This document shows, in pieces, positions 1 through 7,458 of a stretch of 64,000 bases of DNA. The notes beneath the pieces were generated by a model. The model was not told the DNA's origin and did no database searches. It saw only the letters and a list, made by a program, of their open reading frames with translations. Each line of letters starts with the position of its first letter. Positions within the stretch are counted from its first letter, which is position 1. Made by a program: the position numbers and the translations under genes. The stretch is from Kriegella aquimaris (GTDB lineage: Bacteria; Bacteroidota; Bacteroidia; Flavobacteriales; Flavobacteriaceae), in assembly GCF_900103215.1 (NCBI RefSeq), contig NZ_FNGV01000001.1:372001-436000 (forward strand). The letters run 5' to 3'.

Positions 1-710
1 TTGCCGGGATTTCGTCAGTTCTCATCGCTTCAGAGATTATGGCTGCGACGAATAAAGGGAACGGCCTTATGTTCGGGAACATAAGCGGAGTACCACCCGT
101 AGAAGTAGTAATCATTGGTGCTGGAACGGTCGGGGAATTTGCTTCAAGGTCCGCAATTGGCCTAGGTGCCAACATAAAAGTTTTTGATAATTCGATTACC
201 AAGCTAAGAAACATTCAAACAAATCTTAAGCAGACCATTTACACTTCTACCATACAGCCAAAAAATTTACTTAAGGCCCTAAAACGTTGCGATGTAGCCA
301 TAGGAGCCGTACGAGGAGCCGATAGGTCACCCGTAGTTGTTTCGAGTACCATGGTCGAACATATGAAAAAAGGTGCGGTTATCATTGATGTCAGTATTGA
401 TATGGGGGGGTGCTTCGAAACCAGCGAAATTACCAGCCACAATAAACCAACAATCGAAAAATACGGAGTCATTCATTACGGGGTTCCCAACATTCCTTCT
501 CGCTACCCAAAAACAGCCTCAATTTCCATAAGCAATATCTTTACTCCCTATCTTCTAAAGCTGGGAGAAGACGGAGGTCTTGAAAATTCGCTCCGCTTCG
601 ACAAGGGTCTTCGTAATGGCCTATATATGTACCACGGTATATTAACAAGTAAATCAGTGGGCGAATGGTTCGACTTACAATACAGTGACATCAATTTCCT
701 TATTTTTTAA
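1..710 (+). CDS. ald: Alanine dehydrogenase, C-terminal part (cut by window start)
   Basis: NAD-dependent alanine dehydrogenase interconverts L-alanine and pyruvate plus ammonia in the cytosol. The reading frame is open from base 3 with no start codon at the edge, so the gene begins outside the window and about 235 C-terminal residues are present. The Rossmann glycine motif GAGTVGEF follows the conserved stretch NISGVPPVEVVIIG, and the later segments GAVIIDVSIDMGGCFETS and HYGVPNIPSRYP are typical of the AlaDH/PNT family. An internal ATG at 39 falls in the middle of conserved sequence and is not the start. The next gene follows 11 bases downstream and is probably cotranscribed. Family assignment is firm; nothing is broken apart from the window edge. 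Confidence 0.93.
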   Translation, partial: AGISSVLIASEIMAATNKGNGLMFGNISGVPPVEVVIIGAGTVGEFASRSAIGLGANIKVFDNSITKLRNIQTNLKQTIYTSTIQPKNLLKALKRCDVAIGAVRGADRSPVVVSSTMVEHMKKGAVIIDVSIDMGGCFETSEITSHNKPTIEKYGVIHYGVPNIPSRYPKTASISISNIFTPYLLKLGEDGGLENSLRFDKGLRNGLYMYHGILTSKSVGEWFDLQYSDINFLIF

Positions 711-721
711 TTTTATTATTT

Positions 722-1105
722 ATGGAGTTTTTAAAGCGTTTGGGATTCTATATGATTGGCTTGTCCATAGGTATCGTTTTTTTGGCATTTTTTCTAAAAA
801 AGAAATCTTCTGAAACCGGAACGGAGTTTTGCTACTTTCCAAATTGCAGAACTTTAAAGGATATCCGCTCGAAACCACTATCTTATTCTGAAGAAATCAA
901 CAGCATGCTTGAAACCAAAAAGTTAGATTCTCTCGACATCAATTTTCTTCTTACTCATGGGGATGTTGATTTTAGAAGAAGTGACACCAAATCAGGAGGA
1001 TGTAAAACGTATTTTATCGAAGGGGAGATTAAAGGGAAAGATATGGTCTTAAAAGTCAAAAACTGTCCAAATAAAGCGCTCGCGGAACAAGTTCTAGCCG
1101 AATAA
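722..1105 (+). CDS. DUF4258-like small membrane-anchored protein
   Basis: This 127-residue protein has one hydrophobic segment near the N terminus (about residues 8-25, ending in a KKK stop-transfer) followed by a soluble domain with four cysteines (CYFPNC, GGC, KNC). I recognise the pattern from small flavobacterial proteins annotated with a DUF4258 domain that often sit behind alanine dehydrogenase; that link is from memory, not a search. The gap to the alanine dehydrogenase stop is 11 bases, which suggests cotranscription. The function is unknown. The soluble part is probably periplasmic or cytosolic-facing, and the sequence does not settle which. Confidence 0.75.
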   Translation: MEFLKRLGFYMIGLSIGIVFLAFFLKKKSSETGTEFCYFPNCRTLKDIRSKPLSYSEEINSMLETKKLDSLDINFLLTHGDVDFRRSDTKSGGCKTYFIEGEIKGKDMVLKVKNCPNKALAEQVLAE

Positions 1106-1198
1106 ATGAAATACATCGGTGATACTGAAAACTAGCAACCGATTGTTTGCCAGCTAGTGTTCAATCACCATTATAGCAAGAGAAAATCCGCCAAATAA

Positions 1199-2365
1199 CT
1201 AAATATTCCTTCTTTTTCGTTCCTTTTTCAACAACGACAATTCGCGACTGGTTTGCCCAGCTACCGAAGTATTTTCCTCAGCGCGCCGAATAAGATAAGG
1301 CATTACATCACGCACAGGGCCGAAAGGAAGATACTTTGCGACATTGTATTTTTTCGCGGCCAAATTGAAAGAGATGTGGTCGCTCATGCCATACAATTGA
1401 CCAAACCAGATATGGGCATCATTGGGCGGCACACCCGCATCTCGCATCAGTTGCATTAGTTTATAACAGCTGTTTTCATTATGGGTTCCTGCAAAAATTG
1501 AAATGGTATCTAAATCGGTCAACATATATTCCACTGCTGCATCGAAATTATCATCTGTTGCTTTTTTAGAGGCGCATATCGGAGAGGGATACCCTTTCTC
1601 TTCGGCGCGTTCATTTTCTTTTTCCATATACGCACCACGAACGATTTTTATACCAATCTTAAAATTATCTTTTCGGGCAGTACTATGTAGTTTTTTTAAA
1701 TAGTCCATACGATCCCAACGATACATTTGAAGTGTATTGAATACAATGGCCTTTTCCGTATTGTATTTACGCATCATTTTCTCTACCAATTGGTCAGCTG
1801 CGCTCTGCATCCAACTTTCTTCGGCATCTATTAATAGCGATACATCTAAATCGTAGGCTTTTTTACAAGTAACTTCGAACCGCCGTTCCACCCGCCCCCA
1901 TTCCGCTGTTTCTTTTTCGGTCAAGGCGACACCTTTTCCTATTTTTTCAAACAGTTCAAAACGGCCATATCCCGTTGGTTTAAAGACCGCGAAAGGAATG
2001 GCATCTCTTTCCTTGGCAAAATCCAATACCCGTAAAACCGTGGCAAGGGCATTATCCAATGGATCCTCTTCATTACTTCCCTCAACAGAATAGTCAAGCA
2101 CGGAGCACACTTGTTTTTCCCACATTTTATCTACGACGGTCATACAATCATTTTCATTGACTCCTCCACAAAAATGATCGAATACAGTGGCCCGAATAAG
2201 ACCCTCTACGGGAAGCCTGGCCTTAATAGCGAAATTAGTGACCGCAGTACCCATTTTCACCAAAGGTTCATTAGATATCATTTTAAACAAAAAGTAAGCC
2301 CTTTCCAATTCAGAATCGGACTTCAGTTCAAATGCAATTTGAGTATCTTCGAATATGGGATTCAT
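1199..2365 (-). CDS. Proline dehydrogenase
   Basis: FAD-dependent proline dehydrogenase oxidises L-proline to pyrroline-5-carboxylate, the first step of proline catabolism. The 388 residues match the stand-alone PRODH barrel of Bacteroidota rather than the large bifunctional PutA. Diagnostic segments in order are DAEESWMQ, IVRGAYMEKE, GTHNENS, FGQLYGMSDH and the C-terminal YLIRRAEENTSV, in which the two arginines contact the substrate carboxylate in known structures. The gene is convergent with the DUF4258-like gene and divergent from aroB. No pyrroline-5-carboxylate dehydrogenase is next to it. Length and motifs are complete. Confidence 0.95.
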   Translation of the reverse strand: MNPIFEDTQIAFELKSDSELERAYFLFKMISNEPLVKMGTAVTNFAIKARLPVEGLIRATVFDHFCGGVNENDCMTVVDKMWEKQVCSVLDYSVEGSNEEDPLDNALATVLRVLDFAKERDAIPFAVFKPTGYGRFELFEKIGKGVALTEKETAEWGRVERRFEVTCKKAYDLDVSLLIDAEESWMQSAADQLVEKMMRKYNTEKAIVFNTLQMYRWDRMDYLKKLHSTARKDNFKIGIKIVRGAYMEKENERAEEKGYPSPICASKKATDDNFDAAVEYMLTDLDTISIFAGTHNENSCYKLMQLMRDAGVPPNDAHIWFGQLYGMSDHISFNLAAKKYNVAKYLPFGPVRDVMPYLIRRAEENTSVAGQTSRELSLLKKERKRRNI

Positions 2366-2415
2366 TTACTACGAAATTATAACCAATCAAAGATAATGAC
2401 AGAAAATATATTCTT

Positions 2416-2440
2416 TTGACAAAAAATTACCTTTATTTTG
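2416..2440 (+). promoter_or_regulatory. Possible aroB promoter
   Basis: A TTG at 2416-2418 is followed 14 bases later by TTATTTTG at 2433-2440, close to but not a perfect match to the Bacteroidota TAnnTTTG element, and the spacing is shorter than the usual 17-23. It lies 56 bases upstream of the aroB ATG in the gap divergent from proline dehydrogenase. This is a weak call by eye. Confidence 0.3.
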
Positions 2441-2496
2441 CGGTTTTGAATTAAGATATTCCAGCACATGGAATGTACACATGAAATGATATTTTA

Positions 2497-3561
2497 ATGG
2501 AATCGATCACCTCTGCCTCATACGCCGTTCATTTTAACCACAACGCATATGCTATTCTCGAACAGCATTTGACCGAAAAGAATTATTCTAAATTATTTAT
2601 ACTTGTAGACACGAACACTCGGCGCGACTGCCTTCCTGTTCTAATGTCGAGATTACAGGATAAATATGATTTTGAGGTCATCGAAATTGAACCAGGGGAA
2701 GAAAATAAGAACATCAGCACCTGTACTCACGTATGGGAAGCATTGTCAAACTTAGATGCTGATCGTAAGAGTCTACTCATCAATCTCGGCGGTGGTGTAG
2801 TCACCGACCTTGGGGGGTTTGTAGCCTCTACCTTTAAAAGAGGAATTGCCTTCATCAATATACCCACAACCCTACTCGCAATGGTCGATGCCTCGGTAGG
2901 TGGAAAAACGGGAGTAGACCTTGGCCCTTTAAAAAATCAAATCGGGGTAATAAATCAACCAGAGATGGTATTGGTAATATCCGAGTATTTAGAAACCTTG
3001 GAAAAACGACAATTGAACAGCGGCTTTGCCGAAATGCTAAAACACGGATTAATTCAAGACGCCGCTTATTGGAAATCCCTAAAACTGATTACAGATTTTG
3101 TTGACTTAGATCAACCAATTTATGATTCGGTCATTATAAAAAACAAAGTCGTACTACAAGACCCGACCGAGCAGGGACTCCGCAAAATATTGAACTACGG
3201 GCACACGCTGGGTCACGCCATAGAGTCTTACTTCTTGGAGAGTACCGAACACGAGACCTTACTTCACGGTGAGGCAATAGCTATTGGCATGATACTAGAA
3301 GCCTATTTGTCACTTCACCTGACCAATCTTTCCGAAGAAGCGCTGGAAGACATTACATCGACCTTTTTCAATCGCTATAAAAGGGTAAAGTTTTCACCTT
3401 CGGATATTCAAAATATCTTATCACTTCTAAAGTTTGATAAGAAAAATTCGCATGGCAATATTAATTTTGTGCTACTCCATACGATAGGAAAACCTGTGAT
3501 TGACATAAAAATTCCAGAAAATTTATATCAACAGGCATTTACATACTACAATGAACTCTAA
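2497..3561 (+). CDS. aroB: 3-dehydroquinate synthase
   Basis: AroB converts DAHP to 3-dehydroquinate, the second step of the shikimate pathway, using NAD and a divalent metal. The 354 residues show the NAD-binding segment GGGVVTDLGGFVAST, the substrate-contact segment PTTLLAMVDASVGGKTGV, and the metal-binding GHTLGHAIE and LLHGEAIAIG motifs. The start ATG at 2497 gives the usual length. The next gene on the same strand, a small acidic protein, begins 92 bases downstream. Neighbours do not include other shikimate genes, as is common in this phylum. Confidence 0.97.
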   Translation: MESITSASYAVHFNHNAYAILEQHLTEKNYSKLFILVDTNTRRDCLPVLMSRLQDKYDFEVIEIEPGEENKNISTCTHVWEALSNLDADRKSLLINLGGGVVTDLGGFVASTFKRGIAFINIPTTLLAMVDASVGGKTGVDLGPLKNQIGVINQPEMVLVISEYLETLEKRQLNSGFAEMLKHGLIQDAAYWKSLKLITDFVDLDQPIYDSVIIKNKVVLQDPTEQGLRKILNYGHTLGHAIESYFLESTEHETLLHGEAIAIGMILEAYLSLHLTNLSEEALEDITSTFFNRYKRVKFSPSDIQNILSLLKFDKKNSHGNINFVLLHTIGKPVIDIKIPENLYQQAFTYYNEL

Positions 3562-3653
3562 GTTCATGTACTAATATTCGGGTTTGACAACTCTTTGATT
3601 TCTTCAAAGAAAAATTTACATAGTTTAGTTTCATAATAACAAACCAACCTATT

Positions 3654-3992
3654 ATGATTCGCAAACTTGTTGACTACAAAAAGCTTGACCACACATTGGC
3701 CGCCCTACTGATTGAAACTTATCCTTACGGTTATGGTGACGACGACATCATTACCTTTAGAAATGGCAGTGGTGAAATTGTCGAAGCCGTTGAACTTAAG
3801 ACCGAAGACACTATTTACATGGTAAAAATCAGCAAGAGTCTGGCAAGTTTTATTTCGAATTTCGAGGAAAACATTGAAAAGGAACTAGAAGACAAGTCAG
3901 AAGACTCCGTTCTAGAAAAAGTGGATTCTCAGGAAGCAAGAAATGATTTCGGTTCAGATTTTGAGTCTGAGGAAGAAGGCGATTTTGAATAA
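3654..3992 (+). CDS. Conserved small acidic protein, unknown function
   Basis: This 112-residue protein has an ordered N-terminal half (conserved-looking YPYGYGDDDIITFRN and EAVELKTEDTIYMVKIS) and a low-complexity acidic tail rich in E, D and S. I have seen similar flavobacterial proteins that carry a misleading 'DNA primase' name; no primase motif is visible here. The stop codon TAA (3990-3992) directly abuts the reverse-strand stop of the DinB-like gene, so the two convergent genes have no intergenic base. It is cytosolic, as no signal or membrane segment is seen. Confidence 0.72.
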   Translation: MIRKLVDYKKLDHTLAALLIETYPYGYGDDDIITFRNGSGEIVEAVELKTEDTIYMVKISKSLASFISNFEENIEKELEDKSEDSVLEKVDSQEARNDFGSDFESEEEGDFE

Positions 3993-4511
3993 TTAACCCA
4001 GATATCGCTGCCGTATTATGTTTCTATGGTGTTTTTGATGTCCACAGATAACAAAGCCCAAAGCAGCCACGCTCCATTCTAAGTCACTTGCAGTACCTTT
4101 TAAATCTAAAACAGGTCGATCAAAGCTTGAGAATAAAGTAATCGTAGCATTTCTTACCGCTTTATACTCCTCGATAAGACTTTTTTTAGAACGGGAGTTG
4201 CAATCACTATTGACAACAAACAAATCTTGATCAAAACCTGGCAACGGGGTTTTATCACCCCTGGAAAAGCGCAAAGCCCTGTATTGAAAGACGCGTTCGG
4301 CATCTAAAATATGCAATAGCACCTCTGCTATACTCCATTTGCCTTCAGCATAAGCAAAATGGAAAGTAGCATCAGGTATACTCTCGATAAACTCCGGAAA
4401 ATTCTTCAATTGGTTTTTTAGCATATCATCTAGGTCTACCTCACCCAAAACATCAATATAAGTCTTATAAAAAGGGATGGGGCTAGGAAGCTGAATTTCG
4501 GAAGTCTTCAT
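3993..4511 (-). CDS. DinB family protein
   Basis: This 172-residue protein belongs to the DinB/YfiT-like four-helix bundle family of metal-binding proteins, whose members include bacillithiol-dependent thiol transferases and many without a known role. The metal-binding histidine triad is visible: H67 in LLHILDAER, and H158 and H161/H162 in GHQKHHRN near the C terminus. I chose the ATG at 4511 because the longer frame adds only ten hydrophobic residues (MFWDFFYLSF) that overlap the terminator of the upstream Lrp gene. The specific substrate cannot be inferred. Confidence 0.85.
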   Translation of the reverse strand: MKTSEIQLPSPIPFYKTYIDVLGEVDLDDMLKNQLKNFPEFIESIPDATFHFAYAEGKWSIAEVLLHILDAERVFQYRALRFSRGDKTPLPGFDQDLFVVNSDCNSRSKKSLIEEYKAVRNATITLFSSFDRPVLDLKGTASDLEWSVAALGFVICGHQKHHRNIIRQRYLG

Positions 4512-4520
4512 GAAACTAAG

Positions 4521-4557
4521 ATAAAAAAAATCCCAAAACAACTTATGCTTTGGGATT
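4521..4557 (-). terminator. Terminator of the Lrp/AsnC gene
   Basis: Read on the minus strand, AATCCCAAA and TTTGGGATT form a nine-base-pair stem (arms 4529-4537 and 4549-4557) with an 11-base loop, followed by an uninterrupted run of T. It lies 27 bases after the stop of the Lrp/AsnC gene and just before the DinB start, which separates the two transcripts. Confidence 0.85.
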
Positions 4558-4584
4558 CATTTCGAACACTTAACTTGTGCTAAT

Positions 4585-5064
4585 CTACAATTCGTTAAAA
4601 ATAGTATGCATCAAGCGTTTTTTATCATTTATGCTTTCTTCCAATGAAATCATTGTCTCGGTTCTACTTATACCATCAATATCATCGATTTTAAAAATAA
4701 TATTCTTTGCGTGAGTGGTATCCTTTGCCCTTATTTTACAAAAAATATTGAATTTTCCAGTAGTTATATGAGCTACGGTAACATTTGGAATTTGCTCCAG
4801 ACGCTCCAAAACAAATTTCGTTTGATGTGTTTTCTCTAAATATATGCCCACGTAAGCAATGAATGCATAGCCCAACTTCACATAATCCAATGTAAGCGAA
4901 GACCCTTTTATGATACCGGCCTCTTCCATCTTTTTTACCCGAACATGAACGGTTCCCGCCGAAATTAAAAGTTTTTTTGCTATATCTGTAAAAGGAGTCC
5001 GGGTGTTGTCGATCAACATATCAAGAATTTGATGATCGATTTCGTCTAACTTAACTTTATTCAT
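4585..5064 (-). CDS. Lrp/AsnC family transcriptional regulator
   Basis: This 159-residue feast/famine regulator has an N-terminal winged helix-turn-helix (about residues 5-55; DEIDHQILDMLIDNTRTPF opens the domain, then ISAGTVHVRVKKME is the recognition part) and a C-terminal RAM ligand-binding domain (about 70-145; VAHITTGKFNIFCKIRAKD). Such proteins bind DNA as octamers or similar and sense amino acids. Neighbouring genes include proline dehydrogenase, alanine dehydrogenase and a carboxypeptidase, so amino-acid supply is a plausible signal, but this is inference. A promoter and a terminator of its own flank the gene, so it is likely monocistronic. Confidence 0.93.
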   Translation of the reverse strand: MNKVKLDEIDHQILDMLIDNTRTPFTDIAKKLLISAGTVHVRVKKMEEAGIIKGSSLTLDYVKLGYAFIAYVGIYLEKTHQTKFVLERLEQIPNVTVAHITTGKFNIFCKIRAKDTTHAKNIIFKIDDIDGISRTETMISLEESINDKKRLMHTIFNEL

Positions 5065-5084
5065 AATTAATGGTATATTTTGGA

Positions 5085-5115
5085 CAAAAGTAAAAAATTA
5101 AGAAAATATATTCAA
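5085..5115 (-). promoter_or_regulatory. Promoter of the Lrp/AsnC gene
   Basis: On the minus strand a TTG (5115-5113) is followed after 20 bases by TACTTTTG (5092-5085), an exact match to the Bacteroidota TAnnTTTG element with standard spacing. The expected transcript start lies about 10-15 bases upstream of the ATG at 5064. Confidence 0.7.
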
Positions 5116-5181
5116 CAAAACTTGCATTTTTTTAACAAAAATGTAAATTTCAAACGTTTTCGCTACAAAAAATACGCTGAA

Positions 5182-6288
5182 TCAGGTATTTATATTATCC
5201 CAGTACGGTTGTTTTTTTAATTCAATCAAGTCTTCTTCGATTGTACAATCGTATGTTTTATGACCATGAAACCCTTTTAGGTTACCTATTTCGGCAACCT
5301 TAGGGACAAATTCAATTTCGCCGTTTCTTAGTGTCTCGACAAACAAAATACCCACATCCCTAACCTTTTCGGTTGATTTATCTACCTCTTGTACATTTTT
5401 AATCAAAACATCAAAAAACAGTTTATTATTTTCAGGGATGGTAAAATAATCTTTGCTATCAAAATTGGAAACTTGATCTAATGCCAACGTTTTTAACGCT
5501 GTTAACAAGGCATAAAAAATAAATTCCCTAGTTCTTTCCCGTTTATAATCCCCAGGATAATGACCCGCTTCAAAAAGCACTGTAGGCGTATTCAGCATTT
5601 GAAAGGCATCTCCAACGCAATTTTCGTTAAAAGCATCATCATAGCGCCCGACTTGACCGGGAATCAGTTTTTGCAGCACCTCGTTCATTGCCACAATGAG
5701 TTGCATACTAAGCTCACGGGAAGGTGATATGTTCCGTTCGATATTACTGGCAGGAGCTAAAAACGAGACCGTCGCCGGTTTAGAAGTAAACCCAACATTA
5801 AAAATGGTACGCTGACCATGTAGGTTAAGGCAAAAATCAGGCTTAAACTCATCGTATGTCTTTCGCAATACCTTGCTTTCAGGTTGACTTCGTTTTTGGG
5901 CGTCCCTATTTAAATCAATTGCGTTTGCATTGACTCGAGTATAAACCTCCGCACCATCGGGATTTAAAATAAAAATTATCTTTAGGGTACACTGCCCTAA
6001 GATATTTGAAATATCAGATTGGGCTTGTAATAAATTAATGATATCGAATAGCGCTTTGGTAGTTGTTGATTCATTACCGTGCATCTGAGACCACAGCAAA
6101 ACTTTTGTAGTTCCCTTTCCCCAAGTAACACTTTTTATGGGGCGGCCCTCAACAGAATACCCTATGGTTTCCCTAATGAAATCGACAGGCAATTTTTCAA
6201 GAAATGATAATACCTCGGCATTGGTAACGTATCTACCCTGAACAGAATTTTCTTTGAATGTTGGGTAATCCACATGTGTATTCGGCAT
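5182..6288 (-). CDS. M14 family zinc carboxypeptidase
   Basis: A 368-residue metallopeptidase of family M14. Zinc ligands are H70 and E73 in the HGNE motif and H157 in LNLHGQ; the substrate-binding NPDG(111)...R118...NANAIDLNRD segment and the catalytic-base Glu (E240 in LFEAGHYPGD) are present, so the enzyme should be active. There is no signal peptide, so it acts in the cytosol on a small peptide, amide or amino-acyl substrate; a succinylglutamate-desuccinylase-like role is also possible. The gene is divergent from an XRE regulator, and palindromic sites overlap its promoter. Confidence 0.9.
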   Translation of the reverse strand: MPNTHVDYPTFKENSVQGRYVTNAEVLSFLEKLPVDFIRETIGYSVEGRPIKSVTWGKGTTKVLLWSQMHGNESTTTKALFDIINLLQAQSDISNILGQCTLKIIFILNPDGAEVYTRVNANAIDLNRDAQKRSQPESKVLRKTYDEFKPDFCLNLHGQRTIFNVGFTSKPATVSFLAPASNIERNISPSRELSMQLIVAMNEVLQKLIPGQVGRYDDAFNENCVGDAFQMLNTPTVLFEAGHYPGDYKRERTREFIFYALLTALKTLALDQVSNFDSKDYFTIPENNKLFFDVLIKNVQEVDKSTEKVRDVGILFVETLRNGEIEFVPKVAEIGNLKGFHGHKTYDCTIEEDLIELKKQPYWDNINT

Positions 6289-6311
6289 AGTTGACTGTTA
6301 TTTCGCAACGG

Positions 6312-6338
6312 CAAAAATAAGACCTTATCCCATTACAA
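6312..6338 (-). promoter_or_regulatory. Promoter of the M14 carboxypeptidase gene
   Basis: On the minus strand TATTTTTG (6319-6312) matches TAnnTTTG exactly, with a TTG at 6338-6336 sixteen bases upstream. The TTG lies inside the first TTACAATTGTAA palindrome (6333-6344), so a protein bound there would be expected to block RNA polymerase. Confidence 0.6.
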
Positions 6339-6409
6339 TTGTAAACAATATAAATTACATATGTAAACAAAAAAACACATATAATTTGATGGATTGTATA
6401 CATTTGTAA
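6333..6409. promoter_or_regulatory. Three operator-like palindromes upstream of the M14 gene
   Basis: TTACAATTGTAA (6333-6344) and TTACATATGTAA (6355-6366) are perfect 12-base palindromes, and ATACATTTGTAA (6398-6409) differs at one position. The first two are followed by AC. Start-to-start spacings are 22 and 43 bases, close to two and four helical turns, which would place all three on one face of the DNA. The likely binder is the adjacent XRE regulator (inference). Confidence 0.6.
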
Positions 6410-6557
6410 ATAAATATTACGTGATTTTTAACATTTTATAAAATATTAATTTAACTTATTTATAATCAGTAGTTTAACCGTATTTGATTTAACCTAAAAT
6501 TCAGCGAATAATAGTTGTAACCATTATCTCGACATAGTTTATGCAGTCGATTTTACC

Positions 6558-6565
6558 TATCTTTG
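6558..6565 (+). promoter_or_regulatory. -7 element of the XRE regulator gene
   Basis: TATCTTTG is an exact TAnnTTTG match 17 bases upstream of the ATG at 6583. No clear TTG is found at the usual upstream distance. Its position inside the longer reading frame that opens at 6541 argues that translation starts at 6583 and not at 6541. Confidence 0.5.
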
Positions 6566-6577
6566 GGTATTATTATA

Positions 6578-6589
6578 TTACAATGGTAA
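6578..6589. promoter_or_regulatory. Operator-like site over the XRE start codon
   Basis: TTACAATGGTAA followed by AC differs at one position from the three upstream TTACAnnTGTAA sites. It overlaps the ATG at 6583 and lies just downstream of the TATCTTTG element, a place suited to autorepression. One isolated near-match could be chance; the shared AAC extension makes that less likely. Confidence 0.45.
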
Positions 6590-6954
6590 ACACTGAAGAT
6601 TTTATCGGACGCTTAGACAAATTGTTGCGGTATTATAACCTCTCCGCCTCCTCTTTTGCCGACAAGGTCGGGGTTCAGCGGTCAAGCATCTCACACCTTC
6701 TCAGCGGTCGCAACAAGCCGAGTTTAGAGTTCGTTTTAAAAGTGATTAAAACATTTCCGGAAGTAAATCTTTATTGGCTATTAAACGGAAAAGGTGTTTT
6801 TCCTTCCGACAATAAAAAGGAACAACCTTCCCCCAAAAAACCCGATTTAAAAAATGAATTTCAAAAGACGGTTATCAAAAATGACGAAAAGTCGATTGAA
6901 AAAATAATTATTTTCTATTCTGACGGAAGTTTTAAAGCATACGAAGGACATTAG
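6583..6954 (+). CDS. XRE-family transcriptional regulator
   Basis: A 123-residue cytosolic DNA-binding protein. The Cro/CI-type helix-turn-helix spans about residues 10-62, with SASSFADKVGVQRSSISHLL as the two central helices and SLEFVLKVIKTFPEVNLYWLL as the closing part. A charged, lysine-rich linker follows and the C terminus is a short conserved-looking tail (KIIIFYSDGSFKAYEGH) that I know from flavobacterial homologues. The ATG at 6583 was preferred to 6541 because a promoter element lies between them. It is divergent from the M14 gene, and the palindromes in the gap are its likely targets. A small lipoprotein gene starts 24 bases downstream. Confidence 0.88.
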   Translation: MVNTEDFIGRLDKLLRYYNLSASSFADKVGVQRSSISHLLSGRNKPSLEFVLKVIKTFPEVNLYWLLNGKGVFPSDNKKEQPSPKKPDLKNEFQKTVIKNDEKSIEKIIIFYSDGSFKAYEGH

Positions 6955-6978
6955 CTTTATATTTATTTATTTTGCACC

Positions 6979-7356
6979 ATGACAAAAAAAATAATCTTGT
7001 ATTCAATAACGCTGATTTTAATATGCTCATGCTACCAACCTCAAAGAGATTGTGAAAGCTTCAAAAAAGGTGAGTTTTCCTTTACCTCGGAAATCGACGG
7101 CAAGGAAATAACCACGACCTTTATGAGAAATGATACGATAGAAGTAGGTTACTTTAATGGAGTCTCAGACACCTCTAGCGTAAGATGGATAAACGACTGC
7201 GAGTATATTGTTAAGAAATTACACCCTAAGACCAAGTCGGAAGAACAATCAATTCACATGAAAATATTAACTACTACTGAAAATTCGTATACCTTCGAAT
7301 ACAACCTAGTCGGGAAAAGCCAAACCTCAAGAGGCACTGCCATAAAACTGGAATAA
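6979..7356 (+). CDS. Small conserved lipoprotein (not a topoisomerase)
   Basis: The 125-residue protein has a lipoprotein signal with the lipobox LICSC (acylated Cys 18), so the mature protein is membrane-anchored. The body shows conserved-looking segments CESFKKGEF, IRNDTIE-like MRNDTIEVGYF and RWINDCEYIVKKLHPK. In databases, flavobacterial proteins of this kind are often labelled 'DNA topoisomerase IV'; from memory I believe that name is a propagated error, since there is no ATPase, TOPRIM or catalytic tyrosine region here. It follows the XRE regulator by 24 bases and may be cotranscribed. Function unknown. Confidence 0.75.
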   Translation: MTKKIILYSITLILICSCYQPQRDCESFKKGEFSFTSEIDGKEITTTFMRNDTIEVGYFNGVSDTSSVRWINDCEYIVKKLHPKTKSEEQSIHMKILTTTENSYTFEYNLVGKSQTSRGTAIKLE

Positions 7357-7458
7357 ATATTTCATGAATTATAGAGAGAATGACGCTTTTTACATTTAAT
7401 CTATTTGTACCGATAACATATCTTAAAAGTCTATAAATCAGTTATCAAAATAGAATAT

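Noticed and set aside
3551-3609. Short hairpins after aroB (ATGAAC/GTTCAT and CTTTGA/TCAAAG)
   Set aside because: Stems of six base pairs without a T run on the plus strand; not good terminators.
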